Positions 33,084-41,519 of a DNA stretch of 64,000 nucleotides are shown here, one piece after another; the first letter of the stretch is position 1; every line of letters begins with the position of its first letter. Position numbers and translations under genes: made by a program. The stretch is taken from assembly GCA_963977005.1 (NCBI GenBank), contig CAXBMQ010000014.1, positions 53,774-117,773 on the forward strand, in the 5' to 3' direction. Origin of the DNA: CAXBCP01 sp963977005. Lineage in GTDB: Bacteria; Pseudomonadota; Alphaproteobacteria; MPNO01; UBA830. Under the pieces are notes generated by a model, which did not search any database, was not told the DNA's origin, and saw nothing but the letters and a program-made list of their open reading frames with translations.

Positions 33084-33099
33084 TTAACGTCACATTAGC
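33084..33099 (+). promoter_or_regulatory. CtrA-like box 2 upstream of the TipF-like gene
   Basis: TTAA, seven bases, TTAGC: a second near match to the CtrA consensus, 19 bases after the first, about two helical turns. The tandem arrangement is more telling than either box alone. Confidence 0.45.
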
Positions 33100-33126
33100 C
33101 TTGTTCCGAAACTTTTGTCGGCAGGC

Positions 33127-34380
33127 ATGTCTTTTCTTCGTCATATTCTTATCGCGCTTGGCTATTCGATCATCTCCGCTGCCGTGGCGCTGGTGCTACC
33201 GCGTTTCTTCAGCGGAATAGACCCGAACACGTCAATCATGCTGGGTGCTGTGGTGCTTGTCGGTTCCGCGCTTCTCCATGAAGTCTTTGCACGCCAGGAA
33301 GAAGAGGGCCGGCTGGTCGAAGAGGTACAGGACCTGCGCGCCGGTCACGGGCAGGTGATGGGCGAGTTGACGCGCGCCCGCGAGGAGGTCGGCCAGATCT
33401 ATAAAGCGATCGAGACGATGACCGGTCGCGGGGCCGGCGGCAAAGCGCTGCAGGAAGATGTCGGCAAGGTGATGGCTGAGGTCCGGATGCTTCAGGATCT
33501 GGTCGAAACGCTCACCACGGCCGCGGATCCGTCATCGCCGCCGGACGAGGTGACGTCCGTCGCACGGCTCGCCGAAGCATCCGACCAGTTCGATCCACTG
33601 GCGGGTCCTGACACGGAATCCGATGTTCCCGTGCTCGACGATGCAGCCATTGTTCATCTGGTGCGGGACGGGATTGCCAAGGACAGGGTCGATCTCGTGC
33701 TCCAGCCGGTGGTCAGCCTGCCGCAGCGCAAGCGCAAATTCTACGAGGCATATACCCGGATCCGCAGCGAAGACGGCGATGTGATCACGCCGAGCCAGTA
33801 TATCGCCATCGCGGAACGCGAAGGCCTGGTGACGGCAATCGATAACCTGATGCTGTTCAGGTGTGTCCAGCAGTTGCGGAACAAGCAGAACAAGAACCGG
33901 AATATCGGATTTTTCTGCAATATTTCGCCGCACACGCTGGCGGACAAGAAATTCTTCAACGATTTCGTCGTGTTCATGACGGAAAACTCGTCGCTGGCGC
34001 AGGACCTGATATTCGAGTTCAGCCACGCAACCATTGCCAATCAGGACGACGATATCAAACATCAGCTCGGGCGCCTCGCCGCGCTGGGCTTCCGGTTCTC
34101 GCTCGATCAGGTGAACAGCCTGAATCTGGACTACGGCGCGCTTGCCGAACAGCACTTCAAGTATATCAAGATCGACGCCGAGACCATGCTGCGCGAGGTC
34201 CCGCAGCCGTCGACGGATATCGACCTGCAGGATTTCAAAAAAGCGCTGGAGCGCCAGGGCATCGATCTGGTCGTCGAAAAGATCGAAACGGAAAACGTCC
34301 TGCGCGACATCCTCGATTTCCACGTCGATTTCGGACAGGGCTACCTGTTCGGGGAACCCAAAAGCCTGAGCGCCGCCTAG
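33127..34380 (+). CDS. TipF-like membrane protein with degenerate EAL domain
   Basis: A 417-residue protein. Two membrane helices (residues about 4-24 and 36-52) are followed by a coiled coil (EEEGRLVEEVQDL through EVRMLQDLVETL) and an EAL domain from about 175. EAL is changed to EAY, and the usual DDFGTGY block reads SLDQVNSLN, so phosphodiesterase activity is doubtful, though other glutamates (NISPHTL, IFEFSHA, VEKIETE) and GQGYLFG remain. This architecture matches TipF, a c-di-GMP receptor that positions the flagellum in Caulobacter. A TTG at 33115 is an alternative start. CtrA-like boxes upstream fit a cell-cycle role. Confidence 0.82.
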   Translation: MSFLRHILIALGYSIISAAVALVLPRFFSGIDPNTSIMLGAVVLVGSALLHEVFARQEEEGRLVEEVQDLRAGHGQVMGELTRAREEVGQIYKAIETMTGRGAGGKALQEDVGKVMAEVRMLQDLVETLTTAADPSSPPDEVTSVARLAEASDQFDPLAGPDTESDVPVLDDAAIVHLVRDGIAKDRVDLVLQPVVSLPQRKRKFYEAYTRIRSEDGDVITPSQYIAIAEREGLVTAIDNLMLFRCVQQLRNKQNKNRNIGFFCNISPHTLADKKFFNDFVVFMTENSSLAQDLIFEFSHATIANQDDDIKHQLGRLAALGFRFSLDQVNSLNLDYGALAEQHFKYIKIDAETMLREVPQPSTDIDLQDFKKALERQGIDLVVEKIETENVLRDILDFHVDFGQGYLFGEPKSLSAA

Positions 34381-34400
34381 ACTTCGCGCGTTTCAGACCC

Positions 34401-35030
34401 TTACCGCCTGCCGATATAATGTCGCATGAGCGCGACCGCCTCGTCGCTGTCCCATTCGGCGTGTCCGGTCAGACGCCCGAGTTCCCTGCCGTCGCGTCCG
34501 ACCAGGATCGTGGTCGGCAGGCCGCGCACCTTCGCACCGAACATCATCTTTGAGCCGACATCGTGAAACAGGGGCAGGGCGGTCAGGCCCAGGTCCTTGC
34601 GGAACGGCAGGATCTTTTCCCATCCCTTGCGGTCCTCGGACAGGGCGATGACGGTAAAGTCCGGGCCGCCCAGCTTCTTGTGCAGCCTTTCCAGCGACGG
34701 CATTTCCCGGACGCACGGACCGCACCACGTCGCCCAGAAATTCATCAGCACGATCCTGCCGCCGAAATCCGCGAGAACACGCTTTGTGCCGTCCTGCTCG
34801 GTAAATATTGTTGCGGGCAGCGCGGCCGGCGCACTGGCGGGTTCGAACTTTTTCATCCAGCCTGTGCGCGGCGGCACTATGTTCCCGCCCGAAACTGTAT
34901 CCGCGCGCGCGGATGTGCTTGAATCCGCGACAATAATCGCCATTATCGCCAAACCGGTGGCAATAGCGGCGCGTGCGCCGGTTTTTTTTATCCCGGATAG
35001 CAACCCGAACCGAGTACCGAACGTCGTCAT
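34401..35030 (-). CDS. TlpA-type thiol:disulfide oxidoreductase
   Basis: A 209-residue membrane-anchored periplasmic thioredoxin. Residues 18-36 form a signal anchor (GARAAIATGLAIMAIIVA); the active site is W102-C-G-P-C106 in NFWATWCGPCVREMP; the cis-proline lies in RGLPTTILVG. TlpA/ResA proteins reduce apocytochrome c or CuA sites. Its start codon is only 15 bases from that of argH on the other strand, so at least one promoter must lie inside a coding region. Confidence 0.92.
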   Translation of the reverse strand: MTTFGTRFGLLSGIKKTGARAAIATGLAIMAIIVADSSTSARADTVSGGNIVPPRTGWMKKFEPASAPAALPATIFTEQDGTKRVLADFGGRIVLMNFWATWCGPCVREMPSLERLHKKLGGPDFTVIALSEDRKGWEKILPFRKDLGLTALPLFHDVGSKMMFGAKVRGLPTTILVGRDGRELGRLTGHAEWDSDEAVALMRHYIGRR

Positions 35031-35045
35031 GAGCAAATCTTAGAC

Positions 35046-36473
35046 ATGGGCAATAAGAACAATTCCGATAGCGCGCATTCCGCAGGTGGCGGGTCCAACC
35101 AGATGTGGGGTGGACGATTCGCCGCCGCGCCCGACGCGCTCATGGAGAGAATTAATGCTTCCATCGGCTTTGACAAGGCGTTGTATGCGCAGGACATCGC
35201 CGGCTCGATCGCCCATGCACGGATGCTGGGCGATGCCGGGATACTGTCCGACGGCGATGTGACGGCAATTTGCGACGGCCTGGAAGCAATCCGGGACGAG
35301 ATCGAGGCCGGGACCTTCGAATTCAAAGCCGAGCTTGAAGATATTCATATGAATATCGAAGCCCGGCTGACCGAGCGGATCGGCGATGCCGCCGGCCGGC
35401 TGCACACGGCCCGGTCGCGCAACGATCAGGTGGCAACCGATTTCCGGCTGTGGGTCCGCGACGCCGCCGATGCCGCCGACGACGCGCTCAAGGCACTCCA
35501 GAATGCGCTGATCGACCAGGCAGAGGCCCATGCGGACTGGGTAATGCCCGGCTTCACGCATTTGCAGGCGGCCCAGCCTGTCACCGCGGGGCATCATCTG
35601 CTGGCCTATGTCGAGATGTTCGGACGCGATCGCGGCCGGTTCTCCGATGCGCGGGCGCGGCTGAACGAAAGCCCGCTGGGGGCGGGTGCGCTGGCGGGTA
35701 CAGGCTTTCCGATAAACCGCGAGACGACGGCGGCGGCGCTCGGTTTCGACCGTCCGACGGCGAATTCGCTCGATTCCGTTTCCGACCGGGATTTCGTGCT
35801 CGAATATCTTGCCGCCGCGGCGATCTGCGCGGGACACCTGTCGCGTCTCGGCGAAGAACTGGTGATCTGGTCTTCGGCTCAATTCCGCTTCGCGCGGCTG
35901 TCGGACGCGTTTTCGACCGGCTCGTCGATGATGCCGCAGAAGCGCAATCCGGATGCGGCGGAGCTGATCCGGGGCAAGACGGGCAGGGTGCTTGGCGCCT
36001 TCGTTGCCCTGTCGACCGTGATGAAAGGGCTGCCGCTCGCCTATTCGAAGGATATGCAGGAAGACAAGGAACCGGTCTTCGACGCCGCGGAGGCCCTCAT
36101 GGTCTGCGTCGCGGCGGCGACCGGCATGATCGCCGACCTGACCTTCAACCGCGACCGGCTTGCCGCGGCGGCGGGCGAGGGATTTACCACCGCAACCGAC
36201 CTTGCCGATTGGCTGGTGCGCGAAGCAGGCGTGCCGTTCCGCGAATCCCATCACGTGACGGGCCGGGTCGTCGCGCTCGCCGAACAGGAAGGCTGCGGTC
36301 TGGAAGATCTGCCGCTCGATGCCCTGACGGCGATTGACGACCGTATCACCGCTGCGGTGTTCGATGTTCTGGGCGTGGACAAATCCGTCCGCAGCCGCAA
36401 CAGTTATGGCGGAACGGCGCCCGACTGCGTCCGCGCCCAGGTAATTTCCGCACGGGAGCGGTTCCTGAAATGA
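35046..36473 (+). CDS. argH: Argininosuccinate lyase
   Basis: Last enzyme of arginine synthesis, 475 residues. MWGGRFAAAPD near residue 20, HTARSRNDQVATDFRLWVR near 118, GFTHLQAAQPVT and the active-loop signature GSSMMPQKRNPDAAELIRGK are the fumarase/aspartase superfamily blocks with the catalytic serine. About 18 extra, serine/asparagine-rich residues precede the usual start. Its stop overlaps the lptM start as ATGA; argE is at the left edge of the window, so arginine genes are scattered. Confidence 0.96.
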   Translation: MGNKNNSDSAHSAGGGSNQMWGGRFAAAPDALMERINASIGFDKALYAQDIAGSIAHARMLGDAGILSDGDVTAICDGLEAIRDEIEAGTFEFKAELEDIHMNIEARLTERIGDAAGRLHTARSRNDQVATDFRLWVRDAADAADDALKALQNALIDQAEAHADWVMPGFTHLQAAQPVTAGHHLLAYVEMFGRDRGRFSDARARLNESPLGAGALAGTGFPINRETTAAALGFDRPTANSLDSVSDRDFVLEYLAAAAICAGHLSRLGEELVIWSSAQFRFARLSDAFSTGSSMMPQKRNPDAAELIRGKTGRVLGAFVALSTVMKGLPLAYSKDMQEDKEPVFDAAEALMVCVAAATGMIADLTFNRDRLAAAAGEGFTTATDLADWLVREAGVPFRESHHVTGRVVALAEQEGCGLEDLPLDALTAIDDRITAAVFDVLGVDKSVRSRNSYGGTAPDCVRAQVISARERFLK

Positions 36474-36625
36474 CAGCGAAGAACATGATCCTGAAGCGGG
36501 GCCTCCTGACGGCCCTGTGCATGGCGTTTGCCCTGTCGGTGGCCGGTTGCGGCAAGAAACCGCGCAAACTGACGTCACCCGACGAAACGGTCACTTTCCC
36601 GACCCAGTATCCAACGTCACGATGA
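36470..36625 (+). CDS. lptM: LptM-like small lipoprotein
   Basis: A 51-residue lipoprotein with signal peptide MILKRGLLTALCMAFALS and lipobox LSVAGC followed by GKKPRKL and a proline-rich tail ending FPTQYPTS. The argH-small lipoprotein-lysA order is conserved in proteobacteria; the E. coli-type homologue YifL/LptM helps mature the LptDE lipopolysaccharide translocon. The ATG overlaps the argH stop. Two bases after a lysA upstream region with GAGG. Short but well supported by context. Confidence 0.82.
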   Translation: MTAKNMILKRGLLTALCMAFALSVAGCGKKPRKLTSPDETVTFPTQYPTSR

Positions 36626-36638
36626 GGCATATCCGGAC

Positions 36639-37907
36639 ATGAGCGCCTTCGCATATCGCGGCGGGGCATTATACGCGGAAGATGTCGCGGTGACGGACCT
36701 GGCTGAAGACGTCGGGACGCCGTTTTACTGTTATTCCGCGGACATGCTGCGCACCGCCTATACAGAATTCGCCGGCGCTTTCGCCGGGCTCGACGCGATG
36801 GTTTGCTACGCGGTCAAGGCGAACAGCAACCAGGCCGTTATCGCCCTGTTTGCGGCGCTCGGCGCGGGCGCGGACGTCGTCTCCGAGGGCGAACTTCGGC
36901 GGGCGCTGTCAGCCGGCGTGCCCGCGGAGAAGATCGTGTTTTCCGGTGTCGGCAAGACGCGGGCCGAGATGGACATGGCGCTGCGCGCCGATTGCGGGCA
37001 GTTCAATATCGAATCCGAGCCGGAGCTTGCGGCCCTGTCGGAGGTGGCGACGGCATTGGGAAAGACCGCGACGATCGTGCTTCGGGTGAATCCCGACGTC
37101 GATGCCGATACCCATCACAAAATCTCCACCGGCCGTGCCGGGGACAAGTTCGGGATCGAGCTCGATCGTATCAGGGACGTCTATGCCGCCGCGGCCCGGA
37201 TGCCGGGCCTGAAGCCGGCGGGACTGGCGGTGCATATCGGGTCGCAGCTCACGCGGCTGGATCCGTTCCGCGACGCGTTCGAGCGCATTGCCGCCCTCGT
37301 GCGGGATCTGCGATCGGACGGCCTGGCGGTCGACCGCGTCGATCTCGGCGGCGGGCTGGGCATTGTCTACCAGGACGAAATTCCACCGGTACCGACGGAC
37401 TATGCCGACATCGTCCGTGACGTCTTTGGTGACATGGATCTGGCGCTGACGTTCGAGCCCGGCAGGCGTCTGACAGGCGAAGCGGGCGTTCTGGTGACCC
37501 GGGTCATCTATGTGAAGGACAGCGGCGGCCGGAAGTTTGCGGTGGTGGATGCGGCGATGAACGACCTGATAAGACCAACGCTTTACGAGGCGTGGCATGA
37601 TATCGACCCGGTCGCCCAGCCGGCAGACGGTTCGGCGCATGGGCCGGTCGATATTGTCGGGCCGGTGTGCGAGACCGGCGACGTTTTTGCCGTTCAGCGG
37701 GACATGCCGGCGCTCGCCGCCGGCGACCTGCTCGCGCTGCGGTCCGCCGGCGCTTACGGCGCGGTCATGTCGTCGACCTATAACAGCCGTCTTCTGATAC
37801 CGGAAATCATGGTTAACGGGGCTCAACACGCCGTGATTCGACCTCGGCCCGATTATGATACACTTATAGGACAGGATGTCGTGCCGGGCTGGGTGACCGG
37901 GCAGTGA
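36639..37907 (+). CDS. lysA: Diaminopimelate decarboxylase
   Basis: PLP fold-type III decarboxylase making lysine from meso-diaminopimelate, 422 residues. VCYAVKANSNQAVI carries the PLP lysine near residue 56; DVVSEGELRRAL, GVGKTRAEM, HKISTGRAGDKFGI, HIGSQLT, DLGGGLGI and EPGRRLTGEAGVLVT follow in the usual order, and GPVCETGDVFA provides the substrate-binding cysteine of the dimer partner. Third gene of argH-lptM-lysA. Confidence 0.97.
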   Translation: MSAFAYRGGALYAEDVAVTDLAEDVGTPFYCYSADMLRTAYTEFAGAFAGLDAMVCYAVKANSNQAVIALFAALGAGADVVSEGELRRALSAGVPAEKIVFSGVGKTRAEMDMALRADCGQFNIESEPELAALSEVATALGKTATIVLRVNPDVDADTHHKISTGRAGDKFGIELDRIRDVYAAAARMPGLKPAGLAVHIGSQLTRLDPFRDAFERIAALVRDLRSDGLAVDRVDLGGGLGIVYQDEIPPVPTDYADIVRDVFGDMDLALTFEPGRRLTGEAGVLVTRVIYVKDSGGRKFAVVDAAMNDLIRPTLYEAWHDIDPVAQPADGSAHGPVDIVGPVCETGDVFAVQRDMPALAAGDLLALRSAGAYGAVMSSTYNSRLLIPEIMVNGAQHAVIRPRPDYDTLIGQDVVPGWVTGQ

Positions 37908-37938
37908 CGAACACCGTACCGTCAGGAGACCCGGCGGC

Positions 37939-40458
37939 ATGAGCGATCGTAAAGACACCGAGACACAGATCCCGCGCGCGCGCCCGGACGGCGTGCTGAA
38001 ACGGCGGATCACGCAGGCACGGTTGAGCCTTGCCTGGGAGATTGTCTGGCCGGCAGTCTGGCCGCCTCTGGGGGTTATAGGCCTGTTCGTCGGCTTCGCG
38101 CTCCTTGACGGATTTTCGTATTTCCCCGGCTGGCTGCATGCCGCATCGCTGGTCGGTTTCGCCGGCCTGCTTGGATATACCGTATACGCTGCTGTCCGGG
38201 TTCTGACCTGGCCGAACCGGCGGGACGCCGTGCGCCGGATCGAGACGGCAAGCGGGCTCGAACACCGACCGCTCGAGGCGCTTCAGGACAAGTTGCCGGA
38301 CGGTATGTCCGATCCCACGTCAAAGGCACTGTGGCAGGCCCACCAGCAACAGATGGCGGCGCGTATCCGATCCCTGAAGGTCGGCGCGCCGTCGCCCGGG
38401 CTTCCGGCCCGGGACCCCTGGGCGCTCCGCGCGGCGGTGGTGCTTGTGCTGTTTATCGGTGCGGTGGTGGCCGGACCGGATGCCGGCGACCGCCTGGGAC
38501 GGGCCCTCGTACCGGCCCTGGGGGATGACAGCCGGACCCAGACCGCAAAGCTGGAACTCTGGGTCACACCGCCTGAATACACGCGCCTGCCGCCCATTTT
38601 CCCGATACAGGTCGCCCGCGATCATGCGAAGGCGCTGGAACAGGCCGCCGCAGCCCAGCCCGAGGGCGCTGCCGCGCCGGAGGCCGATGCGCTTGTCGTC
38701 GAAGTCCCTCAGGGAAGTATTCTGACGGCGATCGTCTCGGGCGGGACCGGCAGCGCCGTACTGGATATCGACGGCGAACAAATCCCGCTTGAGGCAGTGG
38801 ACCGCGTGAACCGGCGTTTGCAGCAGCCCCTGGAAAAAGGCGGCCGCCTGTCGGTCGTGCATGACGGCAAGGTCCTCGGCACGTGGACGCTGCGTACCCG
38901 CGCGGACACGCCGCCGAGTATCGCATTCGACGGTGAGCCCGCCGCGACCCAGCGCGGGACGTTGCGGATGGCCTATACCGGCAGCGACGATTACGGGATC
39001 ACCGAAATACGCGGCGAAATGCGGCGGACCTACGAACGCGGCGAGGTCATCGGCAAGGAGGTTTCCCGGTTCGAACTGCCGGCGCCGTCGCTGAATGCGC
39101 GCAAGGTCAAGGAAGCGACCTTCCAGGAAATCGCGCCGCACCCGTGGGCCGGGCTACCGGTGGTGATCCGCCTTGCGGCCAAGGATGCCGCGGGCCAGGA
39201 AGGCTTTTCCGAGGAGATCAAGCTCGTCCTGCCGGAGCGCAAGTTCAATAACCCGGTGGCGAAGGAAATCATCGTCGAACGGCGGCGGCTGACGACGCAG
39301 CCTGAAAGGCGCGGCGAAATTATCGACCGGATCAACGAAATCGCGAGCGATGCCCAGGCCTACAAGGACGATACCGTCGTCTTTCTCGGGCTGATCATGT
39401 CGCGCTCGCGGCTGTTTCACGAGGAACAGGATTCAGCGATCCCGCCGGTCCGCGACCTGCTCTGGGATACGGCGCTCCGGGTCGAGGACGGCCAGCTGTC
39501 CCATGCCGAACGGGAACTGGCGCGTGCACAGGACGCGCTGATGAAAGCGCTGGCGCGCAACGCGCCCGACGAGGAACTGGAACGGCTGATGCGGGATCTG
39601 CAGAACGCCATGAACCAGTTCATGCGGGAACTTGCGAAGAAGCTTCAGAACGCGCCGAATTCGGAACAGGCGATGCCGTTCGATCCGACGGCGAGGATCA
39701 TGCAGTCGTCGGATATCCAGCGCATGATGGAACAGATTCGCCAGCTGATGCGCTCCGGCTCCCGGGAGGCCGCACGCCAGATGCTGTCGCAGCTGCGGAA
39801 CATGATGGAAAGCCTGCGCAATGCGCGGATCATGCGGAACAATCCGAATGCGCAGCGCGGCAACCAGGCGATGCGCCAGCTGCAGGAGATGATCCGGCGC
39901 CAGAACGAACTTATGGATAAAACGTTCCGCCAGTCGCAGGGCCGCAGCCCCGGCGACAACCAGATGCAGCAGGGCGCGCAGCAACAGCAGAACCTGCGCG
40001 AGATGCTGAAGAAATTCGAGCAGATGATGAAGGGCATGATGCCGGGCAACAGCAGGGGAATGCGGTCGCTCGGGCAGGCCGGACGGGCCATGGAGGGTGC
40101 CGCAAAGTCTCTGGGCCAGGGGCAACCCGGCCAGGCGGTCGGACAGCAGGGCCAGGCGCTCGAAGCGCTGCGCCGCGCCGGACAGGGGATGATGCAGCAG
40201 ATGATGAGCCGCTTCGGCCGCGGCTCCGGTATCGGCATGAGCCGGGAATTCAACCCGATGGGAACGATGAGAGATCCGCTCGGCCGCGAATGGCAGGATG
40301 AAGAAGGTGGCATCGATACCCGGAGGGTCACGATCCCCGATCAGGGGTCTATCGAGCGCGCGCAGGAAATCCTCGACGAATTACGCAAGCGCGCCGGCGA
40401 ACGCTTCCGCACGCCGCTGGAACTCGATTATATCGACAGGTTGCTGAAGCGGTTCTGA
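37939..40458 (+). CDS. TIGR02302 family protein (DUF4175), large membrane protein
   Basis: An 839-residue alphaproteobacterial protein. Two hydrophobic segments lie at about 38-80 (VWPPLGVIGLFVGFALLDGF, HAASLVGFAGLLGYTVYAA) and one at about 160-178 (AAVVLVLFIGAVVAGP). A beta-rich region follows to about 430, then a long helical part. From about 545 to 770 the sequence is rich in methionine, glutamine and arginine (MRNNPNAQRGNQAMRQLQEM, QMQQGAQQQQNLREM). It ends GERFRTPLELDYIDRLLKRF. Function unknown; the position after lysA is conserved in the group. An envelope role is inferred. Confidence 0.88.
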   Translation: MSDRKDTETQIPRARPDGVLKRRITQARLSLAWEIVWPAVWPPLGVIGLFVGFALLDGFSYFPGWLHAASLVGFAGLLGYTVYAAVRVLTWPNRRDAVRRIETASGLEHRPLEALQDKLPDGMSDPTSKALWQAHQQQMAARIRSLKVGAPSPGLPARDPWALRAAVVLVLFIGAVVAGPDAGDRLGRALVPALGDDSRTQTAKLELWVTPPEYTRLPPIFPIQVARDHAKALEQAAAAQPEGAAAPEADALVVEVPQGSILTAIVSGGTGSAVLDIDGEQIPLEAVDRVNRRLQQPLEKGGRLSVVHDGKVLGTWTLRTRADTPPSIAFDGEPAATQRGTLRMAYTGSDDYGITEIRGEMRRTYERGEVIGKEVSRFELPAPSLNARKVKEATFQEIAPHPWAGLPVVIRLAAKDAAGQEGFSEEIKLVLPERKFNNPVAKEIIVERRRLTTQPERRGEIIDRINEIASDAQAYKDDTVVFLGLIMSRSRLFHEEQDSAIPPVRDLLWDTALRVEDGQLSHAERELARAQDALMKALARNAPDEELERLMRDLQNAMNQFMRELAKKLQNAPNSEQAMPFDPTARIMQSSDIQRMMEQIRQLMRSGSREAARQMLSQLRNMMESLRNARIMRNNPNAQRGNQAMRQLQEMIRRQNELMDKTFRQSQGRSPGDNQMQQGAQQQQNLREMLKKFEQMMKGMMPGNSRGMRSLGQAGRAMEGAAKSLGQGQPGQAVGQQGQALEALRRAGQGMMQQMMSRFGRGSGIGMSREFNPMGTMRDPLGREWQDEEGGIDTRRVTIPDQGSIERAQEILDELRKRAGERFRTPLELDYIDRLLKRF

Positions 40459-40460
40459 CC

Positions 40461-40487
40461 CGAAGGGCGGTCGCCCGGGCGGTTTTT
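40461..40487 (+). terminator. Possible terminator after the TIGR02302 gene
   Basis: GGGCG pairs with CGCCC around GT, with further partial pairing of the flanks, and GGCGGTTTTTAC follows. It lies between the convergent TIGR02302 gene and cpdR and overlaps the start of the cpdR 3' end. Confidence 0.45.
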
Positions 40488-40851
40488 ACGCGCGGGCACT
40501 CAGCACATTGTCTGCAGCTTCGCATATCTGCTGCAGCGTGAACGGCTTTGAAATCACATCGTGGATCAGCGCGTCGAGATTGTGCGCCCGCTGGCGCTCG
40601 GCGGCATAACCGGTCATCAGCAGGATCGGCATGTCGGGCCAATCCCGGGAGACCCTCAACGCAAGGGCGATGCCGTCCAGTTCGGGCATTACGATATCGG
40701 ACAGAAGCAGTTCGAACGGCTCTTTTTCGAGCGCTTCGAGCGCTTGCACGCCGTCCGCAGCCGCGGTCACGTCGTGCCCGGCATTTACAAGGGCGCGCGA
40801 TACGAATTCACGTACGGCGGTGTCGTCTTCGGCAATCAGGATTTTTGACAC
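40486..40851 (-). CDS. cpdR: CpdR-like single-domain response regulator
   Basis: A 121-residue receiver domain only. Acidic pocket E8-D9-D10, phosphoacceptor D52 in LLLSDIVMPELDG, T80 in LMTGYAA and K102 in ISKPF are all present. Alphaproteobacterial CpdR controls ClpXP proteolysis of cell-cycle regulators such as CtrA. The MSKILIAEDDTAVREFVSRAL opening and its place beside TIGR02302 fit CpdR; other single-domain regulators cannot be excluded. The start codon is GTG. Confidence 0.8.
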   Translation of the reverse strand: MSKILIAEDDTAVREFVSRALVNAGHDVTAAADGVQALEALEKEPFELLLSDIVMPELDGIALALRVSRDWPDMPILLMTGYAAERQRAHNLDALIHDVISKPFTLQQICEAADNVLSARA

Positions 40852-40965
40852 GTGCGTTTCTGGTGCTGTGGGTCCACGTCCGCAGGATATGGGGAATTCC
40901 TTTCCAAAAGATTAAGAAAAGATGAATTCCAGTGATCGCGCCCGCCTGCCGGGACGGCGATTTCG

Positions 40966-41508
40966 TCAGTCCTGACGCACCATCCCGATATAGGGGAGGC
41001 CCCGGAAAAGGTGAGCCATATCAATGCCATATCCAATCACGAACACATCGTCGACCGGAAAGCCGGCGTAATCGGCCTCGATCTGAACTTCCCGTTTCTC
41101 ATGCTTGTCCAACAGCACGCAGGTATGAACGGCCGCGGCGCCGCGCGCCGTCATCAGGTCGGTGGCATAAGCCATCGTGCGGCCGGTATCGAGGATGTCG
41201 TCGATGATCATGACCGTGCGGCCGCGCACATCTTCGGATATATCGCGTGCAAGATTGACCGTGCCCGAACTGTGGGTTTCCGTCCCGTAGCTCGACAGGG
41301 TGACGAAATCGACGGTCGGCCGCATGCCTGCCCGGTCAAGTGCGCGCAGCAGGTCGGCGGCAAAGATGAAGCTTCCCTTCAGGACCACGATAATCAGCAG
41401 GTCATCGGGCAGATCCCTTGCAATATCCCGTGCAAGAACTTCGATACGCTCTGCGATCGTCTCGGCGTCGAAGATAACGTCGATCTTGGGCTGTATTTTC
41501 GGGTCCAT
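40966..41508 (-). CDS. hpt: Hypoxanthine phosphoribosyltransferase
   Basis: Purine salvage enzyme of 180 residues converting hypoxanthine or guanine with PRPP to the nucleotide. The PRPP loop is VMIIDDILDTGRTMAYA near residue 88, LLIIVVLKGSFIFAADLLRA lies near 37 and VDFVTLSSYGTETHSSG near 62 forms the flexible loop. GYGIDMAHLFRGLPYIG at the end is a family signature. Confidence 0.95.
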   Translation of the reverse strand: MDPKIQPKIDVIFDAETIAERIEVLARDIARDLPDDLLIIVVLKGSFIFAADLLRALDRAGMRPTVDFVTLSSYGTETHSSGTVNLARDISEDVRGRTVMIIDDILDTGRTMAYATDLMTARGAAAVHTCVLLDKHEKREVQIEADYAGFPVDDVFVIGYGIDMAHLFRGLPYIGMVRQD

Positions 41509-41519
41509 TCTCGGCCTGT

